From the NCBI RefSeq assembly GCF_029207735.1, contig NZ_CP104395.1, positions 350,692 to 414,691 of the forward strand: DNA of 64,000 nucleotides, in the 5' to 3' direction. Of this stretch, positions 16,784 to 25,993 are shown in pieces (the stretch's first letter is position 1; each line of letters opens with the position of its first letter). The notes beneath the pieces were generated by a model. That model saw only the letters and a program-made list of their open reading frames with translations, was not told the origin of the DNA and did no database searches. Source of the DNA: Candidatus Nanohalococcus occultus (GTDB taxonomy: Archaea > Nanohalarchaeota > Nanosalinia > Nanosalinales > Nanosalinaceae). A program made the position numbers and the translations under genes.

Positions 16784-17689
16784 ATGGATGTCTGGACAGT
16801 AGGAACCTCAAGTGCGGTGCCGACAAGAGACCGCGGACTAGCATGTAACATGGTAAACTTCGATGGGGAAAGAATACTATTCGACTGCGGTGAAGGAGCG
16901 CAGAGAAGCATAATGGAAAACAAGCTCGGGCTTATGAAAATCAGCAAGATCTTCATCTCCCACTGGCATGCCGATCACTTTTCCGGACTCCTAGGCTTAA
17001 TCCAGACAATGGAGATGGAAGGCCGGGAACATCCGCTTTATATCTACGGGCCGCCACGGACAGAAGAGTTTACGGAAAAAATACTTGATACAGGATACTT
17101 CAACCGCAGCTACGATATCTTCGTCGAAGATCTTATCGAAGGAGATGTAATTGCGGGCCAGGGATACGAAGTACGGCCGTTCGAGGTTGAACACGGCATA
17201 AACGCGTTTGGATTCGTCTTCGAAGAACAGAAACACCGAAAGGCCAATAAGGAGAAGATGAAACAGCTCGGACTCGAATCATCTCCGAAGATAGGAGATT
17301 TGAAACAGGGAGAGACCATAGAGTACGAAGGAAAGACCATCGAGCCGGAGGAAGTGATCGAGGAGGTCTCAGGTCGCAAGGTCGTATACTCCGGAGATAC
17401 TCAAAAATGCGATAAAATGATCGAAAACGCGGCAAACGCCGATCTCTTGATCCATGAAGCGACCTGTCTACACGAGATTATCGAGGATCGTCATGGCCAC
17501 ACTTCGGCAAGACAGGCCGCAGAGATAGCCAAGGAAGCCGGTGTAAAACAGCTAGCTATGACCCATCTCTCCAGAAGATACCTTGGACAGGAAGATGAAC
17601 TTGAGAAAGAAGCAAAGCAGGTCTTCGAGAACTCAGTTCTAGCCGATGACGGGATGCGTTTCGAGATAAGCCCGCATAGACCGGAATAA
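16784..17689 (+). CDS. rnz: Ribonuclease Z (tRNA 3' endonuclease)
   Basis: A metallo-beta-lactamase nuclease that cuts the 3' trailer of pre-tRNA. The metal motif HWHADH is at 60-65; the HST-type LAMTHLS, the distal H in YSGDT and HEATC also fit. The ATG at 16784 has CTTAAATC about 25 nt upstream; an in-frame TTG six bases earlier is unlikely. tRNA CCA is not encoded in the one tRNA here, so RNase Z is needed for maturation. Confidence 0.94.
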   Translation: MDVWTVGTSSAVPTRDRGLACNMVNFDGERILFDCGEGAQRSIMENKLGLMKISKIFISHWHADHFSGLLGLIQTMEMEGREHPLYIYGPPRTEEFTEKILDTGYFNRSYDIFVEDLIEGDVIAGQGYEVRPFEVEHGINAFGFVFEEQKHRKANKEKMKQLGLESSPKIGDLKQGETIEYEGKTIEPEEVIEEVSGRKVVYSGDTQKCDKMIENAANADLLIHEATCLHEIIEDRHGHTSARQAAEIAKEAGVKQLAMTHLSRRYLGQEDELEKEAKQVFENSVLADDGMRFEISPHRPE

Positions 17690-17692
17690 ACC

Positions 17693-18217
17693 CTATTCTG
17701 GACGTGAGCGGTTGTCTTCCGTCAGCTTCCGGTCCTCGCTCGGGACGACTTCGATATCGGCGTCTTCGAAATCATGTTTGATATCTGTAAAACGATCCAT
17801 GAAAACGGCTAAGGCAGCTATCTCGCTGTGAGGCTGGTGGCCGATGCCTACGTTGTAATCAACGTTTGTATAGACCTTTCTCGGGACTTTTTCCGCTCCG
17901 ACAACGACCAGTATGTCCTCGTCGAACTCGGCGTCTATATCATCTATCTTTTCCTCGATCGGTTCGCCGTACATAGTCAAGTGGACTTTGAGACCGTCGA
18001 ACTCCTTGATCACGTTCCCGAAATCTTTACGGTAGGACACCTTGAACTCTCCGCCCCAGCGATCTGCGATATCTCGGACGCTTTCCATCATCTTCGAGTC
18101 TTTCTCACCGCTGTATACGATCTCTTCGGCACCCCACTGTCTGGCTGTCAAGGCCACGTGGGTTGAAATCCTATCATCTCGTCCGGCACGATGACCGATC
18201 CTAAGTATCTTAATCAC
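17693..18217 (-). CDS. tRNA (cytidine-56-2'-O)-methyltransferase Trm56
   Basis: An archaea-specific SPOUT methylase that methylates C56 of the tRNA T-loop. The start ILRIGHRAGRDDRISTHVAL and the knot segment VVVGAEKVPRKVY then NVGIGHQPHSEIAALAVF are diagnostic. The length of 174 is normal. It lies 3 nt from the convergent RNase Z stop. Confidence 0.94.
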   Translation of the reverse strand: MIKILRIGHRAGRDDRISTHVALTARQWGAEEIVYSGEKDSKMMESVRDIADRWGGEFKVSYRKDFGNVIKEFDGLKVHLTMYGEPIEEKIDDIDAEFDEDILVVVGAEKVPRKVYTNVDYNVGIGHQPHSEIAALAVFMDRFTDIKHDFEDADIEVVPSEDRKLTEDNRSRPE

Positions 18218-18309
18218 AACTCAAGATTCTTCCGCAAATCTTAAACGTCCAGACCTGGCTAGGAGTCTTCACCGACATTATTTTAACTATCGGTTCTCGA
18301 ATCTGGAAT

Positions 18310-18891
18310 ATGAGAGAACAGCTTGACGACTGGTTCCAGGATCTGAAGTCTGTCTTAACAGGTCCTTCAGAGTTCTTCGAACAGCTCGAAGACTACAGTC
18401 TGGGACAGTCCGCTAAGTTCGCAGGTTTGATGGGCGCGCTGATCGGAGGCCTAATCGGTCTTGTGGTAATTCTCTTCGGAGTCGTAAGTCCGGGAGCCAC
18501 AGGAACTTCGGCAGTCACCAGCGTAGTCATCGGATTACTGATGCCCGTACTTCTCGGGGTTTTCTACATCCTAAACGCATTTATCTCAGGAGCGCTTATG
18601 CATGTAGTAGCATACGCCCTTGGAATGAGAGATGTAGAAAAGACTGTTTCCGCATTCACTTATTCGCTCTCAATCACAGTCATCAGCTGGATCCCGCTGA
18701 TCAACTTCCTAGCCGCTATATACTCGCTTTACATCCAGTACGTAGGAATCAAGAAGCTACACGATACAACGCCTTTCAGAGCGTTTATAGTAGCGATTTC
18801 ACTTCCTGTAGCTGGAATGTTGCTTTATATAGCGCTTCTGGTTATGGTTCTGGCTGGTTCGACGGCTCCGGCTACAGTTCCAGCCCAGTAA
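18310..18891 (+). CDS. Yip1-domain membrane protein
   Basis: A 193-residue protein: a cytosolic N-terminus (DDWFQDLKSVLTGPSEFFEQ) then five membrane segments. The opening and the segment ISWIPLINFLAAIYSLYIQY fit the Yip1 domain found in many archaeal membrane proteins. Function is unknown in archaea. The promoter TTTTAACTA lies about 28 nt before the ATG. Confidence 0.8.
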   Translation: MREQLDDWFQDLKSVLTGPSEFFEQLEDYSLGQSAKFAGLMGALIGGLIGLVVILFGVVSPGATGTSAVTSVVIGLLMPVLLGVFYILNAFISGALMHVVAYALGMRDVEKTVSAFTYSLSITVISWIPLINFLAAIYSLYIQYVGIKKLHDTTPFRAFIVAISLPVAGMLLYIALLVMVLAGSTAPATVPAQ

Positions 18892-18900
18892 ACCTCGACC

Positions 18901-18921
18901 TTTCCTTCTTTTTTCTTTCTT
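18901..18921 (+). terminator. Pyrimidine/T-rich terminator after the Yip1 gene
   Basis: A stretch of T runs (TTTCCTTCTTTTTTCTTTCT) starts a few bases after the stop codon. Archaeal termination relies on such U-tracts, which the aCPSF1 nuclease encoded at 58.7 kb recognises. Confidence 0.6.
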
Positions 18922-19001
18922 ACCGAATCCGAAGCTTGATTTCAGAGACTTCTGGTGTTCGCGCCAACAGCTATTCAAAGTTACTTCTGAAAAACTAGGA
19001 T

Positions 19002-20921
19002 ATGATTGAAGTAGAGCTTCCAGACGGCTCCAAACTAGAAATGGAGGAAAACTCAACAGTAGAAGATGTAGCATACAAGATCGGAGAAGGCCTAGGAAAC
19101 GACACCAAAGCCGGAAAGATCAACGGAGAGCTAGTCGCAAAAGAAGAGACCGTAAGCGACGGAGATAAAATACATATCGTCACTCCAAGCAGCGAAGAGT
19201 ACCTGGAAGTTCTACGCCATAGCGCCGCACACGTATTCGCACAGGCACTGAAACGAATCCATCCGGAAGCAAAGCTTACAATTGGGCCTTCCACGGATGA
19301 AGGATTCTACTACGATGTAGCCGATGTAGAACTCGAACAGGAAGACCTGCGAGAGATCGAAGAGGAGATGGAAAAGATTATCGAAGAAGACCTCGAGATC
19401 AAAAGAGTTGATGGGATGCTTAGGAGTAAAGCACAAGCATTCTTCTCAGATAATAAGTACAAGCGGGAAATCCTTGAAGAAGAGGCAGCTGGAGGGAACC
19501 GAGTCACGTTCTATGAACAAGGAGAGTTCAAGGACCTGTGTAAAGGCCCTCACGTCGATTCAACCGGGGAGATCGGCGGCTTCAAGTTATTGAATATCGC
19601 AGGTGCTTACTGGCGCGGCGATGAAGAAAACGAGATGCTAACAAGGGTTTACGGAACCGCTTTCGCAGACGAAAGCGATCTGGATGAGTTCCTTGAACTG
19701 AGAGAGGAGGCTCAGAAGAGAGATCACCGTAAGATCGGGAAGGAGATGAATCTTTTCTCAATACCGGAGGTTACAGGTCCAGGTCTTCCGCTTTACCATC
19801 CGAACGGCCAGACAGTTATCTCGGAGCTGAGAGGCTTCGTTGACAACATGAATAAAGATCAGGGCTATGACTTTGTGGAAACACCTCATCTGTTCCGAAC
19901 GGAGCTGTGGAAAGAGTCCGGTCATTACGAAAACTACCGGGACGATATGTTCCTGCTGGAAGTAGGTGACGAAGAGTACGGTCTGAAACCTATGAACTGT
20001 CCGGGTCATGCCACAATTTTCAAACAGCAGTCCTGGAGCTACAAGGACCTGCCGGTCCGGTACGCAGAGAACGGGAAGGTCTACCGGAAGGAACAGCGCG
20101 GCGAACTGTCCGGTCTCTCAAGGGTCTGGTCGTTTACAATCGATGATGCTCACCTGTTCGTACGGCCTGATCAGATCAAACAGGAGATTCTACAGATAAT
20201 GGAAAACATCGAGAAAGTCTTAAAGACCTTTAATATGGAAGCTGAGTACTTTCTCGCGACAAGACCGGAAAAATCCGTTGGAAGCGATGAGATCTGGAAC
20301 AAGTCAGAAGACGCCTTACGTGAGGTACTAGAAGAACTAGATCTCGAGTACGGCGTTGAGGAAGGAGACGGGGCCTTTTACGGTCCAAAGATCGATGTGG
20401 CCTTCGAAGACGCTCTCGGAAGGGAGTGGGATGGTCCGACAGTACAGCTTGACTTTAACATGCCAGAAAGATTCGATCTAACTTACACAGGGGAGAACAA
20501 CGAAGATCAGCGACCGGTCATGATCCACCGTGCGCTTTATGGAAGCTACGAGCGTTTCATGATGGTATTAATCGAGCAGTTTGAAGGAAGTTTCCCAACA
20601 TGGCTGGCACCGGAACAGGTTAGAATTCTGCCGGTCAGCGATGACTCACTTGAATACGCCAGAGAAGTCAAGGAGAAACTGGATGGGTTCCGCGTTGAAG
20701 TCGAGGACCGTTCATGGACGGTCGGCAAGAAGATCCAGAACGCTCACGACGATAAGGTTCCTTACATGCTGATCGTTGGAGATGACGAGGAAGAGAACCG
20801 AACGGTTTCCGTCAGGGACAGGTTTGAAAACGAAGAGTCCGATGTTCCGATCGAGGAGTTCGGAACCCACCTAGCCGAGGAGGTCGCGGACAAACGCTTG
20901 GAACCGGATTTCATCGAGTAA
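19002..20921 (+). CDS. thrS: Threonyl-tRNA synthetase, bacterial-type
   Basis: A 639-residue enzyme charging tRNA-Thr. Domains in order: TGS (1-61), editing domain with H73xxxH77 and [11 protein letters not shown], class II catalytic core including MNCPGH (zinc Cys) and [10 protein letters not shown], and the C-terminal anticodon-binding domain. Most archaea use another editing domain, so this is the bacterial type, which haloarchaea also have; transfer from bacteria at some point is likely. The start ATG is at 19002. No operon partner is obvious. Confidence 0.96.
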   Translation: MIEVELPDGSKLEMEENSTVEDVAYKIGEGLGNDTKAGKINGELVAKEETVSDGDKIHIVTPSSEEYLEVLRHSAAHVFAQALKRIHPEAKLTIGPSTDEGFYYDVADVELEQEDLREIEEEMEKIIEEDLEIKRVDGMLRSKAQAFFSDNKYKREILEEEAAGGNRVTFYEQGEFKDLCKGPHVDSTGEIGGFKLLNIAGAYWRGDEENEMLTRVYGTAFADESDLDEFLELREEAQKRDHRKIGKEMNLFSIPEVTGPGLPLYHPNGQTVISELRGFVDNMNKDQGYDFVETPHLFRTELWKESGHYENYRDDMFLLEVGDEEYGLKPMNCPGHATIFKQQSWSYKDLPVRYAENGKVYRKEQRGELSGLSRVWSFTIDDAHLFVRPDQIKQEILQIMENIEKVLKTFNMEAEYFLATRPEKSVGSDEIWNKSEDALREVLEELDLEYGVEEGDGAFYGPKIDVAFEDALGREWDGPTVQLDFNMPERFDLTYTGENNEDQRPVMIHRALYGSYERFMMVLIEQFEGSFPTWLAPEQVRILPVSDDSLEYAREVKEKLDGFRVEVEDRSWTVGKKIQNAHDDKVPYMLIVGDDEEENRTVSVRDRFENEESDVPIEEFGTHLAEEVADKRLEPDFIE

Positions 20922-20963
20922 AGTGCCGTAAAAGTTAAACGCGGGGCTGAGTAAAGCCCATGA

Positions 20964-21701
20964 GTGGAAGAGTACAACAGTCCCGCAGAGGCTTTGAAGT
21001 CCTACAGCCAGGAACTGGCTGGTTACAAACAGAGAATAGGAAAGGTCCAAACCGTCCTCAGAAGCTATAACAATAAGATTGAGGAGCTTAAGGACGGCGA
21101 AATTCCAGAAGAGGAGTTCGAAAAGTATCTTGAATCCGTCTCCCAGCACCTTCTGGGCTTGAAGGATCACGGTCAGCGACTCAGTAGTTACGATTTAGAC
21201 TTCGAGTCCGAACCCGACATTCTACCCGAACTAGCCTCGTATCTTGCCGATCAGCACGGGTTCGAGATCCCGGAAGATGAGGTAGGTCTAGAAGAATACC
21301 GGTCCCTGAGAGATCAGATGCTCAAGGACTCGGAGGGTGCGATAAAAACCGCGTTAAGACTTGATTCAGATTTCTTACAGAGCAAGCTGGGGAAGGATCT
21401 AGCCGAGGTATACGAGCAGAAACTTGGACCAGAGGAAAGACGGGATCTCAGACGGTTCCTAGATGCCGAGAAAGCCCAGCAACTAATGGAAAATACACGG
21501 GAACGTCAGAATCCTTACATCAAAGATACAGGAACCAAGAGCATCGAAGAGGCCATGAAGCGTGTTCGGAAGCAAGGCCCTCGGTTTCCGCTCAGCCAGG
21601 AAAGCCGAGAGGTCTCTGAAAAAGAGTATGAGGCAAACAAGAAATCTATCGAGGAGGCCTTGGAAAGACGTGAGGGAAGACGCCCTCGGTACATCCAATG
21701 A
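20964..21701 (+). CDS. Hypothetical coiled-coil protein
   Basis: A 245-residue, charged, mostly helical protein not recognised as a known family. Predicted coiled coils cover about 5-70. The C-terminal region is basic (RRPRYIQ). The GTG start has AAAGTTAAAC about 28 nt upstream. It could be a structural or nucleic-acid-associated protein, but nothing visible decides that. Confidence 0.6.
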   Translation: MEEYNSPAEALKSYSQELAGYKQRIGKVQTVLRSYNNKIEELKDGEIPEEEFEKYLESVSQHLLGLKDHGQRLSSYDLDFESEPDILPELASYLADQHGFEIPEDEVGLEEYRSLRDQMLKDSEGAIKTALRLDSDFLQSKLGKDLAEVYEQKLGPEERRDLRRFLDAEKAQQLMENTRERQNPYIKDTGTKSIEEAMKRVRKQGPRFPLSQESREVSEKEYEANKKSIEEALERREGRRPRYIQ

Positions 21702-21737
21702 GTTAACCGTAAAAAGCACCGGCCGAAATTAGATTCT

Positions 21738-22043
21738 ATGAGTAAGAAAACGCTTTCCAGAATCGATCCTGTCTCCCTAGGTAAGTGGAGTGCGCTGGTT
21801 TCCACAGTTTTCAGCCTGGCAACTCTTTTGATCTACGTACCGTTCCTTTTCATCGGGCTTTCCACGGTGGATGTCGCGTTGACAGGGCTTTTAGCTGCGA
21901 TTGTAGGAGGCATCTTCTTTGTTGCTTTCCTGATAGCGGTTTACGCGGGAATGGGATTCGTCATGGGCGTGGTTATAGGGCATGTCTATAACTGGTTTGC
22001 CGGAAGGTTCGGTGGTCTAAAGCTGGAATTTGAGGACTGGTAG
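21738..22043 (+). CDS. Small membrane protein resembling DUF3566
   Basis: A 101-residue protein with two membrane segments. The opening RIDPVSLGKWSAL and the end YNWFAGRFGGLKLEFED match by eye the pattern of DUF3566, a small actinobacterial membrane family beside DNA gyrase; the resemblance is tentative. Archaeal function unknown. It stands alone, ahead of the ribosomal cluster. Confidence 0.55.
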   Translation: MSKKTLSRIDPVSLGKWSALVSTVFSLATLLIYVPFLFIGLSTVDVALTGLLAAIVGGIFFVAFLIAVYAGMGFVMGVVIGHVYNWFAGRFGGLKLEFEDW

Positions 22044-22062
22044 CCGCCCGATATTGACTTTG

Positions 22063-22070
22063 TTTTAAAA
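22063..22070 (+). promoter_or_regulatory. TATA box of the ribosomal cluster
   Basis: TTTTAAAA is about 28 nt before the ATG of S19e (22094), placing the transcript start at or next to the start codon. Confidence 0.6.
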
Positions 22071-22093
22071 GCTTCACCTCGATTAACCAGTAT

Positions 22094-22501
22094 ATGGTAA
22101 ACGTATACGATGTCAAAGCCGAGCCTCTAATCAACGCAGCGGCAAACGATCTAGAGGATGATTTCGAAGCACCTGACTGGACGGAATTTGTAAAGACAGG
22201 TGTGGGAAGAGAAAGAACTCCGGAACAGGACAACTGGTATCACATTCGTTCCGCAGCAATCCTCAGAAGAATCTACACAGATGGACCTCTTGGAGTATCC
22301 AAGCTAAGGACTATCTACGGAAAACGAAAGAACAACGGACACGCACCAGAGCATCATTCAAAGGCTTCTGGAAAGGTTATCCGAACCGCTCTTCAGAACC
22401 TTGAACAAGCAGGTTACGTTGAGACAGAGGAAGGCGAAGGACGAAAGATCACAGACGAAGGAAAGAGCTTTCTGGACGAAAAAGCATCAAGCCTAGTTTA
22501 G
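22094..22501 (+). CDS. rps19e: Ribosomal protein S19e
   Basis: A 135-residue small-subunit protein shared by archaea and eukaryotes. The opening VNVYDVKAEPLINAAA and the winged-helix core (HIRSAAILRRIYTDGPLGVS; KASGKVIRTALQNLEQAGYV) are typical. It is the first gene of the cluster S19e-PDCD5-L39e-L31e-aIF6-L18Ae-PfdA-FtsY, an order widely kept in archaea. Confidence 0.96.
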   Translation: MVNVYDVKAEPLINAAANDLEDDFEAPDWTEFVKTGVGRERTPEQDNWYHIRSAAILRRIYTDGPLGVSKLRTIYGKRKNNGHAPEHHSKASGKVIRTALQNLEQAGYVETEEGEGRKITDEGKSFLDEKASSLV

Positions 22502-22508
22502 ACTAGCT

Positions 22509-22841
22509 ATGTCAGACTCCGAGGACGAACTGGAAAAGCTCCGTGAACAGAAACGCGAGCAGCTCCAGAACCAAGACGGTGAGGATCAAGCTGAGCAACA
22601 ACGCCAGCAGATCAAAAACCAGGCCTCGAAGTACCTGACCTCAGAAGCACAGTCAAGACTGGGAAACATTCGAGCAGCGGATCCTGAGAAGGCATCCGCC
22701 ATCGAGATGCAACTCGCCCAGATGGGACGCGCAGGACGCGTCAAGGAAAACTCGGTCACGGATGAACGACTGAAAAACATCCTGGAACAGCTCAGCAACG
22801 AGCAGTCGAAAAATCAAGGAAGTATAAAGTTTAGAAGGTGA
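22509..22841 (+). CDS. PDCD5/TFAR19-like DNA-binding protein
   Basis: A 110-residue protein of the archaeal/eukaryotic PDCD5 family. The core ASKYLTSEAQSRLGNIRAAD and MGRAGRVKENSVTDERLKNI are diagnostic; the fold is a helical bundle. It is encoded between S19e and L39e in most archaea. Its archaeal role is not firmly known; DNA binding and interaction with chaperonin have been reported for family members. Confidence 0.94.
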   Translation: MSDSEDELEKLREQKREQLQNQDGEDQAEQQRQQIKNQASKYLTSEAQSRLGNIRAADPEKASAIEMQLAQMGRAGRVKENSVTDERLKNILEQLSNEQSKNQGSIKFRR

Positions 22842-22851
22842 AACAAATAGT

Positions 22852-23025
22852 ATGAGTTCCAACAAGTCAAAGGCAAAGAAGATAAGATTGGCGAAAGCTA
22901 AAAAGACAGCTAAGTCCGCACCAAGATGGGTTTCCATCAAAGCATTCGGTATGGACAAGGCACGGAAGAAGACGATCAAGCCACGCAAAAGCCGACATTG
23001 GAGAAGAAACGACACTGACGAATAA
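22852..23025 (+). CDS. rpl39e: Ribosomal protein L39e
   Basis: A 57-residue basic protein starting at ATG 22852, one of the smallest ribosomal genes. Translation starts MSSNKSKAKKIRLAKAKK and ends KSRHWRRNDTDE, the invariant L39e end. The middle (PRWVSIKAFGMD) matches PAWVMLKT of other archaea, with a few extra residues before the basic tail, making it slightly longer than usual (about 50). The stop TAA shares one base with the L31e ATG. Confidence 0.96.
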   Translation: MSSNKSKAKKIRLAKAKKTAKSAPRWVSIKAFGMDKARKKTIKPRKSRHWRRNDTDE

Positions 23026-23252
23026 TGAGAATGAACATTTCACAGGCTTACGCATACCCGCGTAACAAGAGAGCAAGCAAAGCACTAGCTGTTCTGAGAA
23101 GAAAGCTAGAAACTAAAGAAGGAGAGATCAAGGTCAGCAACGAGCTGAACAACGTTATCTGGAAACGCGGAGTTCAGAAGCCTCCGAAACGGATCGACGT
23201 AGTCGTTGAGGAAAACGACGACGGCGAAAAAGTCGCTTACCCAGAAGAATGA
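23025..23252 (+). CDS. rpl31e: Ribosomal protein L31e
   Basis: A 75-residue large-subunit protein. AYAYPRNKRASKALAVLRRK and NNVIWKRGVQKPPKRIDV are family signatures. An ATG at 23031 is an alternative start. It overlaps L39e by one base and aIF6 by 4 bp. Confidence 0.96.
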   Translation: MRMNISQAYAYPRNKRASKALAVLRRKLETKEGEIKVSNELNNVIWKRGVQKPPKRIDVVVEENDDGEKVAYPEE

Positions 23253-23899
23253 TTGAACGTTACAACTACGAAGGCGAGCCAACCGTTGGCTTCGCCGCCA
23301 CAGTAACGCCTGAGTACGCGATCTATCCTCCAGAGTTCAAGCGGAAGGATTTTTTCGAAGCAAAGTCAGTAGAGACCTTTATCACTCGGACAAAGCTTCC
23401 AGGTCTTTTCACCGCAGGTAACTCGAACTGTATCCTGGTTCCTGAAGGACTTTCCAACATCGAACAGAAGAAGATGGAAGAATCTGAGGTAGCCTTCGAG
23501 GTAATCAACTCAAGGAGAAATGCTTTAGGTAACATGATACTGGCCAACGACAAAGGCGCTTTAATCTCCCCGAGACTTGAAGAGGTCAAAGACGAGATCG
23601 AAGACGCACTGGAGGTGCCTGTCAAGATCGGTACGATCGCAGGAATACCTAATCCCGGAGTTGCCGCAGCAGCCAACAACAAAGGCGCATTACTACACCG
23701 TGAAGCAACCGAAGAAGACGCCGAGCTAGTCTCAGAAGTACTAGATGTTGAACGAGTAGATATCGGCTCCATCAACATGGGATCGCCCTACATTGGATCT
23801 GGAATGATCTGTGACGATGAAAACGTCTTGGTCGGAGAGGAAAGTACCGGACCGGAGATCGGAAGGATCGATAGAACTCTTCACGTAGAAGAGCAGTAA
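23249..23899 (+). CDS. eif6: Translation initiation factor aIF6
   Basis: A 216-residue anti-association factor that binds the large subunit until release. The five-fold pentein repeat is visible: VINSRRNALGNMILANDKGA, then GIPNPGVAAAANNKGALLH and IGSINMGSPYIGSGMI. It overlaps the L31e stop by 4 bp. Confidence 0.96.
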   Translation: MIERYNYEGEPTVGFAATVTPEYAIYPPEFKRKDFFEAKSVETFITRTKLPGLFTAGNSNCILVPEGLSNIEQKKMEESEVAFEVINSRRNALGNMILANDKGALISPRLEEVKDEIEDALEVPVKIGTIAGIPNPGVAAAANNKGALLHREATEEDAELVSEVLDVERVDIGSINMGSPYIGSGMICDDENVLVGEESTGPEIGRIDRTLHVEEQ

Positions 23900-23992
23900 G
23901 TGTTCCGACTGGCGTTCGAATCACATAGTGTCCTCCGTTTTCCCAGCTGGTTTCTCGCAGTGTTTAAAAAGTTCTTTACCACCTCGTTAACT

Positions 23993-24169
23993 ATGAAAGA
24001 ATACGTTTTCTCAGGAGAGATAACTCAGGGAAAAGGCACTCAGCCGTTCGAGAGAACAGTTGAAGCTAACTCTATGAAACACGCAAAGGACAAACTTTAC
24101 TCAACGCTTTGTAGCGAACACTCTGTAAAGAGATCAAAGATTACAGTCGAAGAAGAGAACGAGGCTTAA
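23993..24169 (+). CDS. rplX: Ribosomal protein L18Ae (L20a/LX)
   Basis: A 58-residue archaeal large-subunit protein, EYVFSGEITQGKGTQPFERT at the start. The ATG at 23993 is supported by GTTTAAAAAG (23961-23970) at leaderless spacing; the frame upstream to 23900 has no ribosomal-like residues and is not included. The 93-bp gap before it carries this second promoter of the cluster. Confidence 0.92.
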   Translation: MKEYVFSGEITQGKGTQPFERTVEANSMKHAKDKLYSTLCSEHSVKRSKITVEEENEA

Positions 24170-24174
24170 TACTT

Positions 24175-24585
24175 ATGCAGGGACAGCAGGCCATGCAGCA
24201 GTACCAGCAGCTCCAACAGCAGATCGAGCAGGTACAGGAATACGTCGAGCAGGTAGAACAAAACATCGAAGAGTCTCAGGAAACAGTTCAGGCCGTCAAA
24301 CAGCTTGAAGACGCAGAGGAAGGAAGTGAGGTACTTGCTCCTATCGGATCAGGTGTTTCCGCGATTACAGAGCTAAAGGAGACTGGTAAAGTAGTTGTAA
24401 ACATCGGCAGCGAGACAATGAAACAGACGGATCTCGAAGGAGCGGAGAAAGTACTTCAGGACCGACAGGAGAACCTGAAGAGTACGAAAGAGGAGCTGGA
24501 TGAGACGCTTGATGAGCTACGGTCTCAGATGCAGGAGATCCAGCAGGAAATTCAACGCCAGCAAGCCGAACAACAGGAAGAATAA
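24175..24585 (+). CDS. pfdA: Prefoldin alpha subunit
   Basis: A 136-residue chaperone subunit with two coiled coils (about 1-45 and 85-130) flanking a beta hairpin (VLAPIGSGVSAIT and VVVNIGSE). It forms the hexamer with beta subunits (encoded at 63.3 kb) and delivers unfolded proteins to the thermosome. The gene ends at the FtsY ATG (TAATG overlap). Confidence 0.95.
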   Translation: MQGQQAMQQYQQLQQQIEQVQEYVEQVEQNIEESQETVQAVKQLEDAEEGSEVLAPIGSGVSAITELKETGKVVVNIGSETMKQTDLEGAEKVLQDRQENLKSTKEELDETLDELRSQMQEIQQEIQRQQAEQQEE

Positions 24586-25475
24586 TGCTCGGACGTTTCA
24601 AGGACACTGTAAAGGACTTATCGGATAACGTAAAGTCAGCGGTAGCCAAAAAAGAGCTGGATGAAGACACACTTGATCCGCTGCTCGAACAGATGCGGCT
24701 GAAGCTACTTCAGTCCAACGTATCGATGGAGGCAGCCGAACAGATAGAAGCTCAGATACGTGAAAGCCTTCTGGGAGAAGAGGTAAAGCGCACAGCCGTC
24801 GAGGAAACTGTTAACCAAGCTGTAAAAGACGCGCTCTTGGAAATACTTGACGATGGCTACGATTTCTACAGTGAACTTGAAACGGTCGAGAAACCGCCCG
24901 TAGTTTTCCTTATAGGTTTCAACGGCAGCGGCAAGACCACTACGGCTGCTAAACTGGCCAAGCAGCTCGACGATAGAGGAATGGATACTGTTCTTGGAGC
25001 GGGAGATACTTTCCGTGCGGCCTCGATCGAGCAGCTTAAAGAACACGGAGACGCACTGGGAAAGAAGGTAATCGCCCACGAATACGAATCGGATCCGGCA
25101 GCGGTAGGCTATGATACCGTCGAACACGCTAACAACAACGACAAAGTCGCGTTGGTTGATACGGCAGGGCGCTCACACTCTGATCAGAACCTGATGGATG
25201 AGCTGAAAAAGATGGTTGATGTCAACGAACCGGATATTACGTTCCTTGTGATAGATGCCTTGGCAGGCAACGATATCGTCGAGCAGGCAGATGCCTACGA
25301 AGGAATGTTCGATGCGATCATCGTCACCAAGATGGATGTTGATGATGCCGGTGGAGCAATTATCTCGATCAGCCAGAAATCCGGTAAACCGGTCGCGTTT
25401 CTCGGCAACGGCCAGGGTTACGATGATATCGAGGATTTTGACAAGGAAAAGTTTGTCGAACAGATCCTCGAATAA
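24585..25475 (+). CDS. ftsY: Signal recognition particle receptor FtsY
   Basis: A GTPase of 296 residues. The N domain (about 25-90) is followed by G motifs: GFNGSGKTT (111-119), DTFRAA, DTAGR (192-196), TKMD (248-251). The acidic A domain found in many FtsY proteins is missing, which is common in archaea. Its SRP54 partner is encoded 2.3 kb downstream. Confidence 0.96.
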   Translation: MLGRFKDTVKDLSDNVKSAVAKKELDEDTLDPLLEQMRLKLLQSNVSMEAAEQIEAQIRESLLGEEVKRTAVEETVNQAVKDALLEILDDGYDFYSELETVEKPPVVFLIGFNGSGKTTTAAKLAKQLDDRGMDTVLGAGDTFRAASIEQLKEHGDALGKKVIAHEYESDPAAVGYDTVEHANNNDKVALVDTAGRSHSDQNLMDELKKMVDVNEPDITFLVIDALAGNDIVEQADAYEGMFDAIIVTKMDVDDAGGAIISISQKSGKPVAFLGNGQGYDDIEDFDKEKFVEQILE

Positions 25476-25479
25476 ACGT

Positions 25480-25506
25480 ATCTTTTTCTCTTCTTTACTC
25501 TCTTAC
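25480..25506 (+). terminator. T-rich terminator after ftsY
   Basis: ATCTTTTTCTCTTCTTTACT follows the ftsY stop, between convergent genes. Beyond it, TAAAGT-GGA-ACTTTA (25523-25537) can form a small hairpin for either strand. Confidence 0.6.
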
Positions 25507-25553
25507 TGAATTAAATAGAAGTTAAAGTGGAACTTTATTTGTTTCTGGACGAT

Positions 25554-25904
25554 TTAGCGGCTTAGAGCCTGCTGTCGCTCCAGCCGTTCGTCCATTGAAT
25601 CTTCAAGCTTCCGTAGCTTGTTTTTCAGCGGCTCGAGATCCTCTTTCATATCGTCCATCTTGATCTGTTTGCTCTTAGAGGAACCTTTTGACTTGATACG
25701 GTCCTTTCTCATTGTGGCAAGCAAGTGGTTGACTTCTGCGACTAGCTGTTCGTACTCTTTCATCTGGGCTTCGATGTAGGATATCTCTTCGTGAAGCTCT
25801 TCACGTAGCTCTTCGGTAGCTTCTTTCTTCAGCTCCTGTTTCATCTGCTGTTTGTCAATTCCGAACTGCTGTCTTACTGTCTTGTAGAACTTTTCCATGC
25901 CCAT
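25554..25904 (-). CDS. Hypothetical coiled-coil protein
   Basis: A 116-residue, highly charged, wholly helical protein with heptad-like repeats (LREELHEEISYIEAQMKEYE). It starts MGMEKFYKTVRQQFGID. No known family. It lies between convergent ftsY and a DUF429 gene that is transcribed the same way but with its own spacing. Confidence 0.6.
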   Translation of the reverse strand: MGMEKFYKTVRQQFGIDKQQMKQELKKEATEELREELHEEISYIEAQMKEYEQLVAEVNHLLATMRKDRIKSKGSSKSKQIKMDDMKEDLEPLKNKLRKLEDSMDERLERQQALSR

Positions 25905-25993
25905 TGCTAAAACCTGTATTCACTCTTTGCTCGTAAAATCCTTTTAAGGCTTGTGGTTGCGGATTCTCGCAAAAAATCAAGAGTTTCCCGAGA

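Noticed and set aside
23900..23992. Upstream extension of L18Ae and a tRNA-like TTCGAATC
   Set aside because: The extension lacks ribosomal protein residues and a TATA box sits within it; the TTCGAATC has no matching stems for a tRNA T-arm.
25523..25537. TAAAGT-GGA-ACTTTA dyad resembling the DUF2178 operator
   Set aside because: It lies between convergent gene ends with no promoter nearby; most likely a terminator hairpin or chance.
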